Assembly (NCBI GenBank): GCA_964058845.1
Contig: CAXKVR010000379.1
Location: forward strand, 1-51,803
Direction: 5' to 3'
Length of the DNA: 51,803 bases
Source: Carex sylvatica
Lineage: Eukaryota; Streptophyta; Magnoliopsida; Poales; Cyperaceae
The translations under genes were made by a program, and so were the position numbers. Positions 47,252-51,803 of the stretch are shown here, in pieces. How positions within the stretch are numbered: position 1 is the first letter of the stretch; each line of letters begins with the position of its first letter. The notes under the pieces are model-generated. The model was not told the origin of the DNA and searched no databases. It saw only the letters and a program-made list of their open reading frames with translations.

Positions 47252-49780
47252 TAGGCATTATATATTAATTCTATGAGTGAAAAAGATGTTTATCTAGCTT
47301 TTTAGATTTAGAAAAGTTTATTTATGAATGCCTACGGGAATTTTACTTGCAACAAAAGACGAAGTTTTTGATGAAAACAAAAGACGAAGTTCATAAATGA
47401 ATCTTGAGTTATTTCCTTAGACAAGATTAAAGTATCTTTTTAGCGTCAATTCTTAATCCAGGGGTGACCCTTAGCCAGTTCGCTCCTTTAGAGCCTCAGC
47501 TATTTTTCACGGTCACTGATGCCCTTATAAAGTTGTCCTCCTTAAGCACTTCGGAGTAGACCCGATGTCTATTGGACCTACTTTGGTTTGATAAGTGATT
47601 CAGCCATTAAATTGAATCAAGATTCGTGCGCTCTGTATTAAAATCCGTATGAATTGTTATCAATTTTCGTGCACAAAGATCTTAATGCTAATCATACGGT
47701 GATATATCTAATTGAACCTACTTTAAGTAGGTGCCATGTCCATCGGACCTACTATCTCCGAGCACCACCGAATATTTTATTTGTTTTTACCCTTCTTATC
47801 CAATGAAGAAGAAAACAAAAACTCTCATTTTGCAGCTCGAATAATCGTCGAATGTCCAATAAAATTACAAAATCGAAAGTATAGAAAGCTTGGGCATGAA
47901 ATGCTCTTTCTATTGAGATCCCTCATGATATATTTCCATTCTTTTGTTCTCATTTTAATTTTCTTGGTGAATATAATAGTTCCATGATTTTCTTTCCTTC
48001 TCACTTTGAATCTCTCGAGATCCTGGTTGTGATTTTCTCTTTGAACCTGCCTATTAGTTTTAGTTGAAGAGAAAATATATCACTAAAATTGTAAACTATT
48101 TTCTTTCCATTGCCATTGTTAGAAACCTTTTCTCAACCTCTATGAGGCTTACATCAAAATGCCTTACACCTAGCACATGGATAATTCATCAAATTCTTGC
48201 AACGCATGGTTCATCTTCATTTTTAAATGTGCATCGAGTTCTTCTTAATAGAAGATAATTGGACTTGACTAGGCAAAACAACAGTTAGCCATGGTTATAT
48301 TTCAACCCTTTTAGCCATGATTTTCTCTTTCTTTCTTTTTATTGGCAACCTTCCTTTTTGTTCTCTTTTCTTTCTTTCTACTGGTACACAGTCGGTACCA
48401 ACTACCAACTAAAAAAATATACAGTTATATTGGAATATTTTAACAGTACGTCTGACTCTTGTTTAATATAAAATTTGTAATTGAATACAATATACGGTGT
48501 GTTATTATTAATTGCAATCAAAATCAGTTATATTATAATTAGTTATATAAATCTTTATTATATAACAACAAATAATGCAATGGGCAATTTGGTCTTTTAT
48601 ACACATTTGACGCTGAAAAAAAAGATTTATTCATTTTAATCTTGTATCTTTAATCCAATGTCTCACAGAACACAAGCTCCTTAGCTAAGATTAAACTCTT
48701 AAGCCTCACATGCTTAATCCGCGTTGCCGAACAGCCTCAGTTGTGTTCAGCTGGATTAAGCGCTTAAGAATATGTAAGGAGGCTTAATCCTTCCAGCCGA
48801 ATAGGTTTTGAGCTTCTCTACTTTGTCAAAAACAAAAATGTTAAAAAAAATAAAAAAATAATAATACAAAACAAAGCTTAAGAAGAGGAATTGTCCGAGC
48901 CTAAATAGCATATTCCAGTTCTCCATTAATATATGCGCATGGGGAACATTAATTTACTAAGAGAAATGGAAAAATGATTTCTCTGATCTTTTCTATTCTA
49001 GTTTGTCTCCTGTTAATTTGTCGCTTTGTGGTAAATTCAGTAATCACTTATCACCAGGAGGTAATGAAGATAAGCTTCGTGGAAGCTTGGTGGTACGTGC
49101 CCGTACGGTAAATGTTAACTTGTAATATTAAAAAGAGAAACTCTTTTGAGGCGCAAACCAATTAAACTAACGCAAGATAAAAAAAAAAATTCTATCTTTC
49201 TATTATATGTGGGCTTTTAAAAAAAAAGTTTCGGAAACAATATTAAATTATAAAATGATATGATTTTTTAATTATTAATGTAACAAATTTGAAACAATAA
49301 ATATTTTCTTCAAACATATTCAAACTCTGTATAATAAATATAGAACCAATTAACATCGTGAAAATCTTTCCATGATAATCACAAATTTAAAGAGTGAGAA
49401 CTATTTTTTAGTCTAGTAACAAAGATAATGTCTTCTTTATAAAAGATCACAAGTTTGAAATTCAAATTGGAGAAATCTCTTGTGAATATTAAATAATTGA
49501 ATGGCTTAACCTTGAATTTTTATTTAAAAAAATAAAATATAAAGAGTGTGTATCATATTGACTTCGAAATTTATATTCATTACACCTTAAATATATCAAA
49601 CATATTTTTAAATGAGTGAAAAGTAGACAACATGAACCCTCCGAAAAATAAATATATATGAAGCTCAAAGAAACAAATTGAATTATTGATAGTATAGGTG
49701 CCGATTTTTTTATTTATATCTAAAAAATAAACAAAATTTTAAAAAATAATCAAAAGTGAAGGAGAATTCGAAATATACTC
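47220..49780. other. AT-rich region, no gene recognised
   Basis: Begins with a long TA run (47219-47249). A less AT-rich block at 47440-47800 contains two related phrases (GACCCGATGTCTATTGGACC, and CATGTCCATCGGACC) and could be an old repeat. Short frames at 47736 and 48064 resemble nothing I know. Confidence 0.4.
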
Positions 49781-49789
49781 AAACCGAAA

Positions 49790-50935
49790 AATATTTTTCT
49801 GATTTCTTGATTAGAATTCGGAAAAAAGTTTTCCGGTTTTGAATCTTAGTCCGGCAAAAATTTATCCGGTTTCTAATTAAGAAACTGGAAAAAATTATTC
49901 CGGTTTTATTCTGGAAATTTTTTTTCGATTTATTGATTAGAATCTGAATTTTTTTTTGCCAGTTTTGAACTGGAAATATTTTTTCCACAATCGCAGATTT
50001 TGTCTATAAAGCTCGCAGAACCAGTCACTCTCACAGCACCTCTCAAATTCTTCGTCTGACTCTCTCAGTCATTTTCTTCACTCAGTCCAACAGACGAAAT
50101 TGTGCAAAAATTACTTCTCGGTAAGTTTTGTCATTTTATTTAATTTTAAATTTTAAATTATGTATACGTTGTTATTTGTTAAATTGTACCAATCAAAAAT
50201 ATATTAATTACATATATTATTTAGACTAAAAATAGTTTATAAATCTAAAATAATTTATAAATTTTCAAAATAGTTTAGAATGAGGAAATGGTTTATATAT
50301 TGTCTTATTAATTTAGAAAATTTTAAAATAGTTTAGAATATTGTCCTATTAATTAAAAAAAAAAATCCAAAAAGGTGTAGAATAATTTTAAATTTTTCAA
50401 AATGATCTAGAATAATTTCCAATTGTTTTAGAAACATCTTTCCTTTTCGGATCCCTTACGGAGCTCTGATTGTCTGATAGATCGGCTCTTCGATTCAGGT
50501 TTTTTTTTAAAATATAATTTATATTATAATTAATTTCAAAATTATTTTTAAAATTTTTAGAATATTGTCCAAATAATTTAGAATTTTTTAGAACATTCCA
50601 AATTGGTTTAGAATAATTTATAAAATTCCAAAATAGTTTATAATATTGTCATATTAATTTAAATTTTTTTAAAATAGTGTACAATAATTTAGGAATATCC
50701 AAAATGGTCTAGAATAATTTTCAGAGGTCCGAATAATTTTTAATTACTTATATTGTTATTTTTTAAACTGCCAGACCAATCAAAACTAAAAATGACGACC
50801 ATTTGTGCGAAAATTTTTATTGGAGGAAAAATTCAATACAATGATGACGGGCTCTTTTACAGTACCTAGGCTAAATACTCATTACCGCTAACCGTGAACC
50901 ACAACTTTGATTATCTTTGGAATGAGATTTATAAA
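49790..50935 (+). other. Transposon-like leader and short broken frame
   Basis: CCGGTTTT / CCAGTTTTGAACTGG-type repeats at 49795-49985 look like a subterminal region. A CTATAAA box lies near 50006, then a CT-rich leader with a consensus splice donor (CGGTAAGT, near 50119). An AT-rich stretch with repeated TAGTTTAGAAT follows (to 50720). A frame starts at 50792 (CAKIFIGGKIQYNDDG), has a TAG at about 50867 and reads on to NHNFDYLWNEIYKG. The N-terminus resembles that of Mutator-type transposases, but this is weak. Confidence 0.3.
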
Positions 50936-51134
50936 GGGAAAATTGTGAAAATGCCACACCAAAACTTTCAAATTGTGAAAATGTCACTCCAAAATTAGAA
51001 ATCTTCAAATTGTCACTCTAAACTTACATAAACTATAATTTTGCCATTCTACTGTATTTTTATACTATTTTTATTAAAAATTAAATAAAAATTATGTTTT
51101 GGTATACGTATTTATGTATTTTTAATTATACCCT

Positions 51135-51629
51135 TGATACAAGAAGCATGGCAGTGTCGTCCTGGCTGACACTTTCCCTCGGTAAATACGGGTTAGGCTC
51201 AGTCGCAATCATCTCCTGAATTGCAAACATAATCCTGGAATCTTCATTGTTAATTTGGCTTTCCTCAATCGGTAGCTTCCCGATCAAATCACGAGTGGTG
51301 AATACAAGAACTGGGGATGAATCAACCATCTATTTTGCAATCTCCCTAGGTGTGTTGAGTGGATTTGCGGTGGTTATCACAGCTCCGATTGACATCACGG
51401 CGAGAGAAACGACTGGGAAGTGAACTGAGTTTGGGGAGAGTAGGAGAACGGCTTGACCTTTCCTGGCAGAGAGAGGAGGGGATAGGAGGGCGGTGGCAAC
51501 GACCGAGACAGATTTTCTTTTAGATCTGCCGCTGGGCAGTAGAACGGGACGGCGCTTGCTGTGGTACACTCCAGTGGCTGGGCAGTACCCACTGTGTGGA
51601 TCCAATTTTGTTTCTTTTAGATCTGCCAT
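51135..51629 (-). pseudogene. 4-coumarate:CoA ligase-like gene, 5' fragment
   Basis: Reads leftward from ATG 51629. The N-terminus has SGYCPATGVYHSKRRPV, then LLLSPNSVHFPVV and GAVITTANPLNTPREIAK, which are characteristic of plant 4CL-like (peroxisomal acyl-CoA synthetase type) proteins. Enzymes of this family activate carboxylic acids with ATP and CoA. A TAG at 51330-51332 interrupts the frame where the family usually has Gln. The frame continues with SSPVLVFTT and QDDTAMLLVS, then stops where the AMP-binding P-loop should begin. A segment between about residues 35 and 45 is also missing. Only about 165 of the usual ~550 residues remain, so it is a truncated pseudogene. Confidence 0.8.
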
Positions 51630-51803
51630 GGCGCCTTCTCACTGATTTTCTTTTCAATTTGCTTAGGATTTTGGATTGGTCAAAGTAGGAGCTTCACCGT
51701 GCAAGCAGATGAGAGCTGGAGCAGTATTGAACTGTTGATCTAGTCTTTTTTTTGTTTTTTTTTTGTTTTTGTTTTTAAAGGACTTTTATTTATTTTGTTG
51801 AAC
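51630..51803. other. Upstream flank of the 4CL-like pseudogene
   Basis: Contains T-runs and no gene. It is probably the old promoter and 5' UTR of the pseudogene, with no clear TATA box. Confidence 0.35.

Noticed and set aside
47440..47800. Organelle DNA insertion
   Set aside because: The block is less AT-rich than its surroundings but contains no organelle gene that I can recognise.
1..51803. CRISPR array, bacterial operons or tRNA genes
   Set aside because: No regularly spaced repeats with unique spacers, no bacterial gene layout and no cloverleaf with box A/B seen. The regular repeats are transposon arrays.

Overview
This window is nuclear DNA of a flowering plant, most likely a eudicot. 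The evidence is the AT-rich background, one intron-containing NPF/POT transporter gene, a 4CL-like pseudogene, and typical plant transposons: CACTA, Athila-type Ty3/gypsy, L1-type LINE and foldback MITEs. Almost everything outside the transporter gene is transposon-derived. There is no CRISPR array, operon or tRNA/rRNA gene that I can see.

Layout. (1) From before base 1 to 15835 lies a CACTA-like element, recognised by its subterminal GGTCGCTGA-type repeats and its 3' end CTATAGTG. A 5'-truncated L1-type LINE (1470-15281, 14-bp target duplication) sits inside it. An Athila-like LTR retrotransposon (3167-14022, 5-bp target duplication GTTTT, tRNA-Asp primer site) is inserted in the LINE. The order of insertion was therefore CACTA, then LINE, then Athila. 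(2) 15836-18900 is AT-rich intergenic DNA. (3) 19084-21712 is the only apparently intact host gene: five exons encoding a 550-residue NPF (NRT1/PTR family) membrane transporter. (4) 22276-25254 is a complete, apparently non-autonomous CACTA element with TIR CACTAGTGG and target duplication ATT. (5) 25686-39708 is a larger related CACTA element. It carries a decayed TNP2 transposase gene, split by a 2.06-kb solo LTR with target duplication TTAAT, and a second gene of the En/Spm-associated DUF8039/Ulp1 protease type. Its low-coordinate terminus is missing. (6) 40211-47219 is a cluster of foldback elements joined by TA and GA microsatellites. Most share one palindromic core but have different terminal modules. 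(7) 47220-51100 is AT-rich with one transposon-like leader. (8) 51135-51629 (minus strand) is the 5' part of a 4-coumarate:CoA ligase-like gene, broken by a stop and truncated.

Two patterns stand out. The Athila element carries at least 13 clusters of a short dyad (consensus CATACGG-N-CCGTAC/ATG). Within each cluster the dyads are 20-21 bp apart, about two helical turns, and the clusters occur in both LTRs, in non-coding parts and in linkers of the coding regions. The foldback cluster shows one conserved core combined with several unrelated terminal arms, as if the ends had been exchanged.
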